A DNA stretch of 64,000 bases from Korobacter sp963703075 (GTDB taxonomy: Bacteria > Acidobacteriota > Terriglobia > Terriglobales > Acidobacteriaceae): assembly GCA_963703075.1 (NCBI GenBank), contig OY969786.1, forward strand, positions 1,488,001 to 1,552,000, in the 5' to 3' direction. The stretch's first letter is position 1; each line of letters starts with the position of its first letter. The notes beneath the pieces were generated by a model that saw nothing but the letters and a program-made list of their open reading frames with translations, was not told the origin of the DNA and searched no databases. A program made the position numbers and the translations under genes. Below are positions 17,358 through 24,577 of this stretch, piece after piece.

Positions 17358-18531
17358 TGGCCAGCGCCGACGCTACTACGGGAGCTTCGGCTGGAACCGC
17401 ATGGGCAGAGAGTTCATGCTCTTCCGGGAAAATTGGGAGATACTTCGCGACCATCCCGAAGATGGCAAAGCCGGCCGCGATGATGGCGCCGGTAATCGCC
17501 AGCTCTGTCCACTTCGGAATGTAATGAGTTCCAGCCGCGCTCTCGATACCCGTGATGCTGACGTTGAGGCGGTTCGTGATAAAGCCGAGCACCACCATCA
17601 CCGCCGAGAGGTACAGGCCCTGCGGGCTGTTGCGCACCGCGCGAATGCAGAGCAGCATCAGAGGACAGAGAATCAGGAATGCTTCCAGCAGAAACAGCCG
17701 CTGCTCGTAGCTGGAAACGAAAATCAGCTTCAGCACACCGCGATGGTAAAGATCCTCGAAGCGAAGGATCGCGTACACGCCGAGAACGACAACCAGCACC
17801 CGTCCTAGCTCCTGCAGGATGTGCAACTCGAGAGCGCGTCCGAAATACTTGGAGCTCATCGATGACTCGAAGATGGTCATCGCCAGGCCAACAGCAATGG
17901 CGGAGAGAAAGAAGAATCCCGGGAGGATCGGGCTGTACCAGAACGGATGCAGCTTGTTCGGCATGATGAGATACACCGTGCCCAGCGAGGACTGGTGCAG
18001 GGTCGAGAGGATGACGCCGAAGATCACAATGGGGACGGAGATCTTCGAGAGGATCTCCAATGGCCGCTTCAGGTTGAAGTGTTCGAGCACGATGGGGGCG
18101 AATTCCAGCGAAAGCACCGTGGTGTAGAGCATCACGCAGTAGGCCACTTCGAACATCACCGAATGCGGGTTGCGCATGATCAGCGGGTGCCAGATGCGAT
18201 AGGGACGGCCAAGATCGAACATCAGGGCGACGCTGACCAGCACGTAGCCGAGAAACGCGGTAAGCACTGTGGGGCGCACGATGGCGTGGAGCCGCTTGAT
18301 GTTGAAGATGTGCACAGCGGCAGTTAGGGTGAAACCGCCAGCGGCGAGCATTACGCCACAAAGAACGTCGAAACCCACCCACAGTCCCCAGGGAAACTGG
18401 TCACTCAGGTTCGTAGAGGCTCCCAGGCCGTAACGGAAACGGATCCAGGTCGAATATGCGCCGACAACCATGAAGAAAAGCAGCACCAGTTTCCAGAAAG
18501 TGAAACGAAACTTCGGCAAAGGGTTCGTCAC
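17344..18531 (-). CDS. HybB/NrfD-like quinone-interacting membrane subunit
   Basis: A 395-residue polytopic membrane protein of the NrfD/PsrC superfamily, closest in style to HybB (hydrogenase-2 cytochrome b-like subunit). Visible marks are the N-terminal FWKLVLLFF helix, SDQFPWGLWVGFDVLCGV near residue 42 and DLGRPYRIWHPL near 106, both typical of HybB. About ten membrane helices. It should exchange electrons between the quinone pool and the iron-sulfur partner encoded just upstream, whose stop overlaps this start as ATGA. No hydrogenase or molybdoenzyme catalytic subunit is encoded nearby. Confidence 0.92.
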   Translation of the reverse strand: MTNPLPKFRFTFWKLVLLFFMVVGAYSTWIRFRYGLGASTNLSDQFPWGLWVGFDVLCGVMLAAGGFTLTAAVHIFNIKRLHAIVRPTVLTAFLGYVLVSVALMFDLGRPYRIWHPLIMRNPHSVMFEVAYCVMLYTTVLSLEFAPIVLEHFNLKRPLEILSKISVPIVIFGVILSTLHQSSLGTVYLIMPNKLHPFWYSPILPGFFFLSAIAVGLAMTIFESSMSSKYFGRALELHILQELGRVLVVVLGVYAILRFEDLYHRGVLKLIFVSSYEQRLFLLEAFLILCPLMLLCIRAVRNSPQGLYLSAVMVVLGFITNRLNVSITGIESAAGTHYIPKWTELAITGAIIAAGFAIFGMVAKYLPIFPEEHELSAHAVPAEAPVVASALANAGD

Positions 18532-19313
18532 GGCCGGCCTCCCTTATTCTTTTCCTTGTCCGCCCGTTCAGCGGCTTCGGCGGCGGCTACGTCTTCCCGG
18601 CGATGAGTAATCCACCAGATACCGCCCAGCAGCACTCCACCAATGGGAACGAAGTCGGGTATGCGGGAGAGGACGCGGAAGGTGTACATGGGCAGAGGGT
18701 CGTGCACCAGGTCTGCGCGGAGACCGTAATTCTCGAACTTGGTACCAGCGCCCGTCAGCAGGAATACCGAGGTGCCCCCAACTTCCGTCTGGCCGAAAAC
18801 GTGGTTCACGTATTGGCCAGGATTCTTATCGATGCGCTCAAGCGCTTCTTTCAGCAGGGCATCTCGTTCGCCGAACTTGGTGGCTCCGGTGGGGCAGGCC
18901 TCGGCACAAGCCGTCGGCTCGCCGCGGCTTACGCGGTCGTAACACATGGTGCACTTGCGGATCGCCGGGAGTGGCTTCTCCCATTCGTATTTCGGGACGG
19001 TAAACGGGCAGGCAGCCATGCAATAGCGGCAGCCCATGCAGCGGTGCTCGTCGTAAATCACCGGGCCGAGTTCCGTCTTCTGCAGAGCGGCAACCGGGCA
19101 TACCGAAGCGCAAGCGGGTTCCTGGCAATGCATGCACAGGCGGCGCATGTATTTGTCGTTCTTGTTGAGCACAGCGGTCAGCTTGTGGGCCGACTGATAC
19201 TCCTCGGACGCGACTTTGTCGTTATAAGGAAGCCCGGCGTGCGCAGCGCAGGCCTGTTCGCAAGCCTTGCAGTCGATGCACATCGTGGCGTCGTAAAGGA
19301 TGGACTTACTCAT
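18528..19313 (-). CDS. HybA-like 4Fe-4S ferredoxin subunit with C-terminal membrane anchor
   Basis: 261 residues from MSKSI. Four cysteine groups fit four 4Fe-4S clusters: CIDCKACEQAC near residue 11, CMHCQEPACASVCP near 61, CMGCRYCMAACP near 90, and CTMCYDRVS with CAEACP near 115. A hydrophobic segment near residues 225-245 would anchor it, as in HybA. There is no Tat signal before the first cluster, so unlike E. coli HybA the iron-sulfur part may face the cytoplasm, or export is by another route. It overlaps the HybB-like gene by 4 nt. The start at 19313 is preferred over 19337. Confidence 0.9.
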   Translation of the reverse strand: MSKSILYDATMCIDCKACEQACAAHAGLPYNDKVASEEYQSAHKLTAVLNKNDKYMRRLCMHCQEPACASVCPVAALQKTELGPVIYDEHRCMGCRYCMAACPFTVPKYEWEKPLPAIRKCTMCYDRVSRGEPTACAEACPTGATKFGERDALLKEALERIDKNPGQYVNHVFGQTEVGGTSVFLLTGAGTKFENYGLRADLVHDPLPMYTFRVLSRIPDFVPIGGVLLGGIWWITHRREDVAAAEAAERADKEKNKGGRP

Positions 19314-19426
19314 GAGCCCTCCGCTCACGCTCTGCACAAAACCGGGGGTGTGCTTGAATGCGCCCTCTTCCCGTGGCGTTTGTCATCCTGCGCACCCCCT
19401 GTCTCTCGTTCGTGAAGGATTGAGAA

Positions 19427-19732
19427 CTACTTCAACGACCGGATGTAGCCGACCATGGCTTTCGCGTCGACTCCCTTGCTGGCGAAGGCGTGGGTTGACT
19501 TCTTGGCTGGGCCACCGTTGGCAATGAAGTCTTCCAGCTCTGCATCGGAAGCCTTCTTCACCTTGTCGGAGGTCAGATCTGGGATGTTGCCCTTGCCCTT
19601 TGCATCGGCTCCGTGGCACATCGCGCACTTCGTCTTGTAGGTTCCTGCGGCGTCATCGGCCCAGGAGAGGTTGGGGAGCATGAGGAACAGGACAGCTGCG
19701 GTAAAGAGCATCACTGCAAATAGCTTCTTCAT
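19427..19732 (-). CDS. Small periplasmic c-type cytochrome
   Basis: 101 residues. A signal peptide (MKKLFAVMLF start, cleavage around SWADD) is followed by one CxxCH heme site (Cys36, Cys39, His40). In related small cytochromes the distal Met lies in a KMPAF-like loop; here the matching loop reads STHAF, placing His81 where Met is expected. This suggests bis-His ligation and a lower potential. I use the ATG at 19732; the upstream extension lacks signal-peptide character. It is the first gene of the redox block, 113 nt before the ferredoxin gene, and could pass electrons to or from it. Confidence 0.88.
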   Translation of the reverse strand: MKKLFAVMLFTAAVLFLMLPNLSWADDAAGTYKTKCAMCHGADAKGKGNIPDLTSDKVKKASDAELEDFIANGGPAKKSTHAFASKGVDAKAMVGYIRSLK

Positions 19733-20089
19733 GACGTAGTTCACGGCCTCTAATCGTTCAAGTTCGAGGAGTGGGCTTGCGCTCACCTGACCTCCAGAAC
19801 GCACCTTGGTGCTTCCGATGGAAGTCTTACGCTCTAGCGAAAAGTCTTCGGTGATAGGGGTCACGCGGGGTGGTGATGTTCGTCAACGAGGCGAAAAGCT
19901 GTAGCGTTTGTTTGCCGATCTAAAGGACAACACCCTGTGTTGATGAGGTTTCGCGCAGTGTTGCTATTCGCAACTGCTCTGGCTCCCGATTCGGGACGCA
20001 TCTGCCTTTATGTGCGCCAATTTGTTCCACCCTGAAGCTTTTTCAACCCCTCACCGCGTTTCCTCATCCACTCTTCTGAGGAAATAAAC

Positions 20090-20962
20090 GTGAATATCGG
20101 ATTTTTGGGGTTGGGCAACATGGGCGAGCCCATTGCCGCAAACTTGATCGCAGCAGGACACCAGGCGACTGTCTGGAACCGAACCGCTGCGAAGGCTGCG
20201 CCGCTGGTGAAAAAAGGGGCAAAGCTGGCAAAAGACATCGCCGACGCTTCGCGCAACGATGTCGTGTTCACCATGGTGGCCGACGACAACGCATTGCAGC
20301 AGATCCTCGACGGTGGTTTGTTGGAGAACCTGCCGAAAGGCGGGCTGCATATTTCCCTCAGCACCATCAGCGTGGACATGGCGGCCAAGCTAACGAAGGC
20401 GCACAAGGAGCACCAGCAGTTGTATGTGTCGGCGCCGGTTTTTGGTCGTCCGGAAGCTGCCGCGGCGAAAAAACTGTGGATCGTGGCCGCCGGGGACGCA
20501 GCGGCGCTCGGGAAAGCTCACCCGTTGCTGGAGGCGATTGGGCAGCAGGTGACGGAAATCGGGAATGATCCGGTGCAAGCGAACGTTACCAAGATCAGCG
20601 GCAACTTCCTGATTGCCTCAGCCCTGGAGGCGATGGGGGAGGCAGTGGCGCTGGTACGGAAGTACGGGCTCGATCCTGTGAAATACATGGAATTCATGAC
20701 GAGCACCCTGTTCGCGGCGCCGATTTACAAGAATTACGGGATGAAGATCGCGAAAGAGGAGTACGAGCCGGTTGGATTCCGCGCTCCGCTGGCGCTGAAG
20801 GACATGCGCCTGGCGCTCGCCGCCGGTGAGTCAAAGAGCGCGCCCTTGCCGCTGGCCAGTCTGTTACGCGACCATATGCTGATGACAATTTCCCACTACG
20901 GAGAGAACGTGGACTGGTCGATGATTGCAAAGTTGGCCGCCGATCATGCGGGCGTCAAGTAA
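20090..20962 (+). CDS. NAD(P)-dependent beta-hydroxyacid dehydrogenase family oxidoreductase
   Basis: 290 residues of the 3-hydroxyisobutyrate dehydrogenase / GLYR1-like family. The Rossmann motif GFLGLGNMGEPIAANL opens the protein, and the substrate-binding sequence is near residue 115 (SAPVFGRPEAA). The catalytic Lys region KISGNFLI near 167 has Lys, as expected. The C-terminal helical domain contains the typical GFRAPLALKDMRLAL. The GTG start at 20090 has GAGG upstream. Glyoxylate, succinic semialdehyde or hydroxyisobutyrate are possible substrates; the sequence does not decide. Confidence 0.9.
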   Translation: MNIGFLGLGNMGEPIAANLIAAGHQATVWNRTAAKAAPLVKKGAKLAKDIADASRNDVVFTMVADDNALQQILDGGLLENLPKGGLHISLSTISVDMAAKLTKAHKEHQQLYVSAPVFGRPEAAAAKKLWIVAAGDAAALGKAHPLLEAIGQQVTEIGNDPVQANVTKISGNFLIASALEAMGEAVALVRKYGLDPVKYMEFMTSTLFAAPIYKNYGMKIAKEEYEPVGFRAPLALKDMRLALAAGESKSAPLPLASLLRDHMLMTISHYGENVDWSMIAKLAADHAGVK

Positions 20963-21016
20963 CCGAGGGAATTGACGGCCCCCGGCGATCCACTGCTACA
21001 CTGGGTTCAGATTCGA

Positions 21017-21075
21017 GGCGATGGAGTTCGCCCTCAACCGCAGCGTGGTGCATTGCGCTTGCTGATAACTCCTAC
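21017..21075 (+). promoter_or_regulatory. Fluoride riboswitch (crcB RNA motif)
   Basis: The RNA reads GGCGATGGAGTTCGCC, then a CAACCGC junction, then GCTGATAACTCCTAC. These are the conserved blocks of the crcB motif: the first stem GGCGA/TCGCC, and the GGAG loop able to pair with CTCC downstream to form the pseudoknot. It lies 26 nt before the crcB start and has no coding ORF in it. Fluoride binding should switch on crcB and DUF190 translation or transcription. Recognised by motif match, not by a covariance search. Confidence 0.9.
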
Positions 21076-21100
21076 CTACTAGACGTGGGAGGACTCCACC

Positions 21101-21481
21101 GTGGAACTTCGCGAATACCTTTGGGTATCCCTGGGCGGCATCGTCGGCGCGTGCGCCCGCTATTTCTTGAGCCGCTTCACCGCCAAAATGATCGACACCA
21201 GCTTTCCCTGGGGAACGCTGTTCATCAACATTTCCGGCAGCTTCATTCTGGGGCTGTTTCTCGTCTATACAACCGAACGCGCCTTCGTCGATCCCCGTTG
21301 GCGGCTCCTGATTGCGATCGGCTTCTGCGGCGCTTACACCACCTTCTCCAGCTACGCCTTCGAAAGCATGGTGTATTTCGAACAAGGACATTGGTCGCTC
21401 TTCGCCGGGAATGTGCTCGCCAACAACGTTCTATGCCTGGCGGCGGTATTGGGCGGAGCAGCCCTGGCACGCGCCATCTAA
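21101..21481 (+). CDS. crcB: Fluoride-specific ion channel CrcB/Fluc
   Basis: A four-helix inner-membrane protein of 126 residues that forms dual-topology dimers and exports fluoride. Signature segments are GGIVGACARYFLSR at the N-terminus, GTLFINISGSFILG near residue 39, and GFCGAYTTFSSYAFES near 73 with the Phe/Thr residues that line the pore. The start is GTG at 21101 after GGAGG. A fluoride riboswitch lies directly upstream and a DUF190 gene directly downstream. Confidence 0.97.
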   Translation: MELREYLWVSLGGIVGACARYFLSRFTAKMIDTSFPWGTLFINISGSFILGLFLVYTTERAFVDPRWRLLIAIGFCGAYTTFSSYAFESMVYFEQGHWSLFAGNVLANNVLCLAAVLGGAALARAI

Positions 21482-21530
21482 TGGGAAGGCTCGAATTGAT
21501 TCGCCGCGGCCCACCGGAGTTCGACATACA

Positions 21531-21860
21531 ATGACCAACAGCATGGCCGTTCAAGTGACGATGTACCTCAACGAATCCGACCGCTGGCAACGGCGCCCCC
21601 TGTACCTCGAACTGCTGAATTACCTGCATTCCGAGAATGTTTACGGCGCCGCGGTGTTTCATGCTGTCGCCGGATTTGTGGGGCGTAGCCGGGTGAAGAC
21701 GGCTTCGCTGGTGGATGCCGGCGGGAACCTGCCGCTGGTACTGATTTTTGTGGACCTCGATGAGCACGTGCAACGCGTGCTGCCCAAGTTGAAAGAGATG
21801 GCGTCGCACCGATTAATCGTGCGGGAAAACGTCGTAGTAGAGCAGGGAAGCCTGGACTAA
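21531..21860 (+). CDS. DUF190 (PII-like) protein
   Basis: 109 residues of the DUF190 family, with a ferredoxin-like fold related to PII signalling proteins. Marks are VTMYLNESDRW at the start, GAAVFHAVAGFG-like (here FHAVAGFVGRSR) near residue 43 and the VDLDEHVQRVLP segment near 74. DUF190 genes often accompany crcB, and this one shares the fluoride-riboswitch transcript, 49 nt after crcB. A regulatory role in fluoride response is inference. The ATG at 21531 is the first that leaves out a shadow reading frame. Confidence 0.88.
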   Translation: MTNSMAVQVTMYLNESDRWQRRPLYLELLNYLHSENVYGAAVFHAVAGFVGRSRVKTASLVDAGGNLPLVLIFVDLDEHVQRVLPKLKEMASHRLIVRENVVVEQGSLD

Positions 21861-21866
21861 AGGCTT

Positions 21867-22691
21867 CTACTTCACTTCCTGGTATCCGGTAATTTTTGTG
21901 TCCACCTTGAACTTGCGATAGTCGCTATAGCGCAGGACGACGTTCGCTACCTTGCGGACGAAAACGACCCGGTAATCCAGATGGATCTCGCCATACGAAG
22001 GCATCCACACCTCGCCGTTCACTTTCTCCTGTTCGAAGATGACATTGCCGCCCTTCTTGACTGAGCCGACAATGCCCGCGCCGACCTTGATGCCGTCGAG
22101 AAGATGGGCTTCCAGACGAACGACCTGCTTCGCGTCCTCGTCGATCCAAATTGTGCCGCCTAGAGATTCGAGCACCTTTTCCGACAGGTTATGCGGCTTG
22201 AAATCAGGGCGCGGAGCGAAGTCGAAGGCGTACACCTCGCGGCCGCGAAACGTTTCGCGCCGAAGATTGTAAAAACGGTCGGCGGCGAGGAACTTGGTCA
22301 AGGTGATGGCATCTTTGTCCGGCTCTTCACCAGCTTCTTCTTTCCGGATGCGTTCCCGCGCCTTTTTCTCGTCCCTTGCAACCTCCTCGTCCTGCTTCTT
22401 CTTTTCGGAGTCGTTGAGCGGCTTGCCATCCTTCACCAGCAGGCGATCGATCTCCCACGGACCGATATAGAAGACCTCATACTCGTTGACCGTGGTCTTC
22501 TTCACCTTTCCGTTTTCGTCCGTGTCCTGCTCCTCGTCGCGGCGATGGAAGATGTAGTTCTTTCGCGCGATTTCGAGTTGTTTCTGGTTGTCGACAACCG
22601 TCTTCAGAAGGGATTCGGGGTCGCTTGCCTGCGGCGGGGCCTGCTGTGCCACCAGCGCGACCGGCAACAAGAGGAGCGACAGACATCGCAT
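21867..22691 (-). CDS. Secreted protein of unknown function, outer-membrane lipoprotein-sorting-like
   Basis: 274 residues with a signal peptide (MRCLSLLLLPVALVAQQ). The middle is strongly charged, with a Lys/Glu helix at about 95-135. The last 130 residues look like beta strands, with GGTIWIDEDAKQVVRLEA and the paired WMPSYGEIHLDYR. The pattern resembles LolA/LolB-type or YceI-like sheets seen in many Acidobacteria exported proteins, but I do not claim a family. It converges on DUF190, 6 nt apart. The start at 22691 is chosen for the signal peptide. Confidence 0.7.
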   Translation of the reverse strand: MRCLSLLLLPVALVAQQAPPQASDPESLLKTVVDNQKQLEIARKNYIFHRRDEEQDTDENGKVKKTTVNEYEVFYIGPWEIDRLLVKDGKPLNDSEKKKQDEEVARDEKKARERIRKEEAGEEPDKDAITLTKFLAADRFYNLRRETFRGREVYAFDFAPRPDFKPHNLSEKVLESLGGTIWIDEDAKQVVRLEAHLLDGIKVGAGIVGSVKKGGNVIFEQEKVNGEVWMPSYGEIHLDYRVVFVRKVANVVLRYSDYRKFKVDTKITGYQEVK

Positions 22692-22758
22692 GATAGGCGA
22701 TCTCACGATGGTCAAGGCTATCACCCGAAACCCTCGATTGAGCGCAATGTTGCGCGGT

Positions 22759-22788
22759 TTGGCCGGAAGCCAAACCATTCGTTATACT
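22759..22788 (+). promoter_or_regulatory. Sigma-70-type promoter of the NuoI-like gene
   Basis: TTGGCC (22759-22764), 18-nt spacer, TATACT (22783-22788). The predicted transcript start leaves a leader of only about 6 nt before the ATG at 22801. Confidence 0.5.
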
Positions 22789-22800
22789 GACGACAGAGCT

Positions 22801-23325
22801 ATGGGTTACCTGCGAAATATTGGCGCGATCGCGAAGGGCATGGGCATCACGTTTTCCGAGATGTTCAAGCCCACCACTGTCGAAAATTATCCGGACGGCC
22901 CGGGCGTTATGCGGGGCGCAGTCTTCCAGGAACGCTTCCGTGGCATGCACGTGCTGCAGCGCGACGAAAATGGGCTGGAGAAGTGCGTGGCCTGCTTCCT
23001 TTGCGCCGCGGCCTGTCCTTCCAACTGCATTTACATCGAAGCAGCCGAGAACACCGAGACCAACCGGGTGAGCGGCGCCGAGCGCTACGCCAAGGTTTAC
23101 AACATTGATTACAATCGATGTATCTTCTGTGGCTATTGCGTGGAAGCCTGCCCAACCGATGCCATTACCCACGGCCACGGTTTCGAGCTCGCAACCTTCA
23201 ATGCCAGCAGCCTCGTCTACCGCAAGGAGCAGTTGCTTTCGGGCAAGCCGGCCCACGTAGGCGACAACCAGGTGTTCGCCACCGATTCCCGCGAGCAGCG
23301 CCGCCTCGACAAAGACGGCAAGTAG
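22801..23325 (+). CDS. nuoI: NuoI-like 2x[4Fe-4S] ferredoxin, orphan NADH dehydrogenase subunit I
   Basis: 174 residues matching NADH-quinone oxidoreductase chain I, which carries clusters N6a and N6b. The first cluster is CVACFLCAAACP near residue 64 and the second CIFCGYCVEACP near 109, followed by the conserved PTDAITHGHGFELA. The N-terminal amphipathic region (IAKGMGITFSEMFKP) is also typical. It stands alone: no other nuo gene is in the window, it has its own promoter and its own terminator. It may complete a complex I encoded elsewhere or serve another redox partner. Confidence 0.9.
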   Translation: MGYLRNIGAIAKGMGITFSEMFKPTTVENYPDGPGVMRGAVFQERFRGMHVLQRDENGLEKCVACFLCAAACPSNCIYIEAAENTETNRVSGAERYAKVYNIDYNRCIFCGYCVEACPTDAITHGHGFELATFNASSLVYRKEQLLSGKPAHVGDNQVFATDSREQRRLDKDGK

Positions 23326-23348
23326 GCGTCTCCCATAGAATCCGCATA

Positions 23349-23378
23349 CCGGCTGCTCAATGCAGCCGGATTTGTTTT
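23349..23378 (+). terminator. Rho-independent terminator after the NuoI-like gene
   Basis: Stem CCGGCTGC / GCAGCCGG (23349-23356 and 23362-23369), 5-nt loop, tail ATTTGTTTT. Confidence 0.9.
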
Positions 23379-23415
23379 GCCTGCCTTCCGTAGCCGCCAT
23401 ACCGCGACGTATCGC

Positions 23416-23421
23416 TATAAT
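23416..23421 (+). promoter_or_regulatory. -10 box TATAAT of the metH transcript
   Basis: A perfect TATAAT 34 nt before the ATG at 23456, after the nuoI terminator. No clear -35 and no cobalamin or SAM riboswitch in the 77-nt gap. Confidence 0.5.
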
Positions 23422-23455
23422 TCCAACAGGGTTGCTGTAGCATTCAAACAAAGAA

Positions 23456-24577
23456 ATGACAAACTCGAGCTCACATCCGATTGAGCGCATCCTCGAGAAT
23501 CGCATTGCGATCATCGATGGCGCGATGGGCACGACCATCCGCACCTACGGCATGACCGAGGCGGACATTCGCGGCCAGCGGTTCACGGACTCCAAGAAGG
23601 GCCTGCTCAACAACGGAGACCTGTTCTCGCTCACCCAGCCTGCGATGATCGGCGACATTCACCGCCGTTTCCTCGAGGCTGGCGCCGACATTATCGAGAC
23701 CAACACCTTTGGCGCAACGAGCATCGTGCAGAGCGAGTTCTTCGTCGACGATCCGCGCGAGCGCGGGGGGCGGAAGGATCCCGAGTTCTATCAAAAGATC
23801 GTGGACGATCCGTTCCTCGGGAACCTGGCATGGGAGATCAATGAGACCTCGGCCCGGCAGTGTCGAGAATGGGCGGACCGCGTCGCCGACGCCAGCGGAC
23901 GTCCGCGCTTTGTTGCCGGAGCGATAGGGCCGCTGACCGTGTCGCTCTCGAATTCACCCGACGCCGATGATCCCGGCTTCCGCGTCGTGACCTTCGACCA
24001 GGTGAAGGTTGCCTATGTTCAGCAGGTTCGTGCCCTCATCGCCGGTGGGGTGGATTTCCTTCTAGTCGAAACCATTTTCGATTCGCTTAACGCGAAGGCC
24101 GCGCTGGTAGCCATTCGCGAAGTCTTCGAGCAGGACGGCAAGTGCCTGCCTGTCATGATTTCTGTCGCCGTCGGCCGCGGGGGAGAAACCATGATCTCCG
24201 GCCAGACGGTGGAAGCCTTCTGGAACGCCGTGCAGCACGTGAAGCCATTGTCGGTCGGCCTGAACTGTTCGCTCGGCCCGGATTTGATGTACCCGTTTCT
24301 CGAAGAGCTGGCAGAAAAAGCGGAGGTGGCGATCTCCTGCTACCCCAACGCGGGACTGCCGAATCCGCTGGCTGCAACCGGGTTCGATTTCGGTCCACAG
24401 GACATGGCGCACCATCTGCGGGAATTCGCGCAAGCCGGGCTGATCAACATTGCCGGCGGCTGTTGCGGCAACACCCCCGAGCACATCGCGGCCATCGCGA
24501 AAGCCGTGGAGGGCCTGCCGCCGCGCAAGTTTCAGCCGGCCCTGGTGTCAGAAGGGAAGCCTCAGCTTGCTCGATAG
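23456..24577 (+). CDS. metH: Methionine synthase, homocysteine-binding module (N-terminal part of MetH)
   Basis: 373 residues equal to the S-methyltransferase (homocysteine) domain of cobalamin-dependent MetH. Marks are the IIDGAMGTTIRTYG start, GADIIETNTFGATSI, the zinc Cys in GLNCSLGP near residue 266 and the Cys pair in GGCCGNTPEH near 335. The protein ends at a TAG exactly where the linker to the folate domain should be, and the remainder is encoded by the next, overlapping ORF. This could be a naturally split MetH or a frameshifted one. Confidence 0.88.
   Translation: MTNSSSHPIERILENRIAIIDGAMGTTIRTYGMTEADIRGQRFTDSKKGLLNNGDLFSLTQPAMIGDIHRRFLEAGADIIETNTFGATSIVQSEFFVDDPRERGGRKDPEFYQKIVDDPFLGNLAWEINETSARQCREWADRVADASGRPRFVAGAIGPLTVSLSNSPDADDPGFRVVTFDQVKVAYVQQVRALIAGGVDFLLVETIFDSLNAKAALVAIREVFEQDGKCLPVMISVAVGRGGETMISGQTVEAFWNAVQHVKPLSVGLNCSLGPDLMYPFLEELAEKAEVAISCYPNAGLPNPLAATGFDFGPQDMAHHLREFAQAGLINIAGGCCGNTPEHIAAIAKAVEGLPPRKFQPALVSEGKPQLAR

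Noticed and set aside
19733..20089. Possible sigma-54 promoter for the redox block
   Set aside because: The best matches (for example GG-N10-GC near 19780-19800) lack the TGGC and TTGC cores, so I could not support one.
23326..23455. Cobalamin or SAM riboswitch before metH
   Set aside because: The gap holds a terminator and a promoter only and is too short, with no B12-box.
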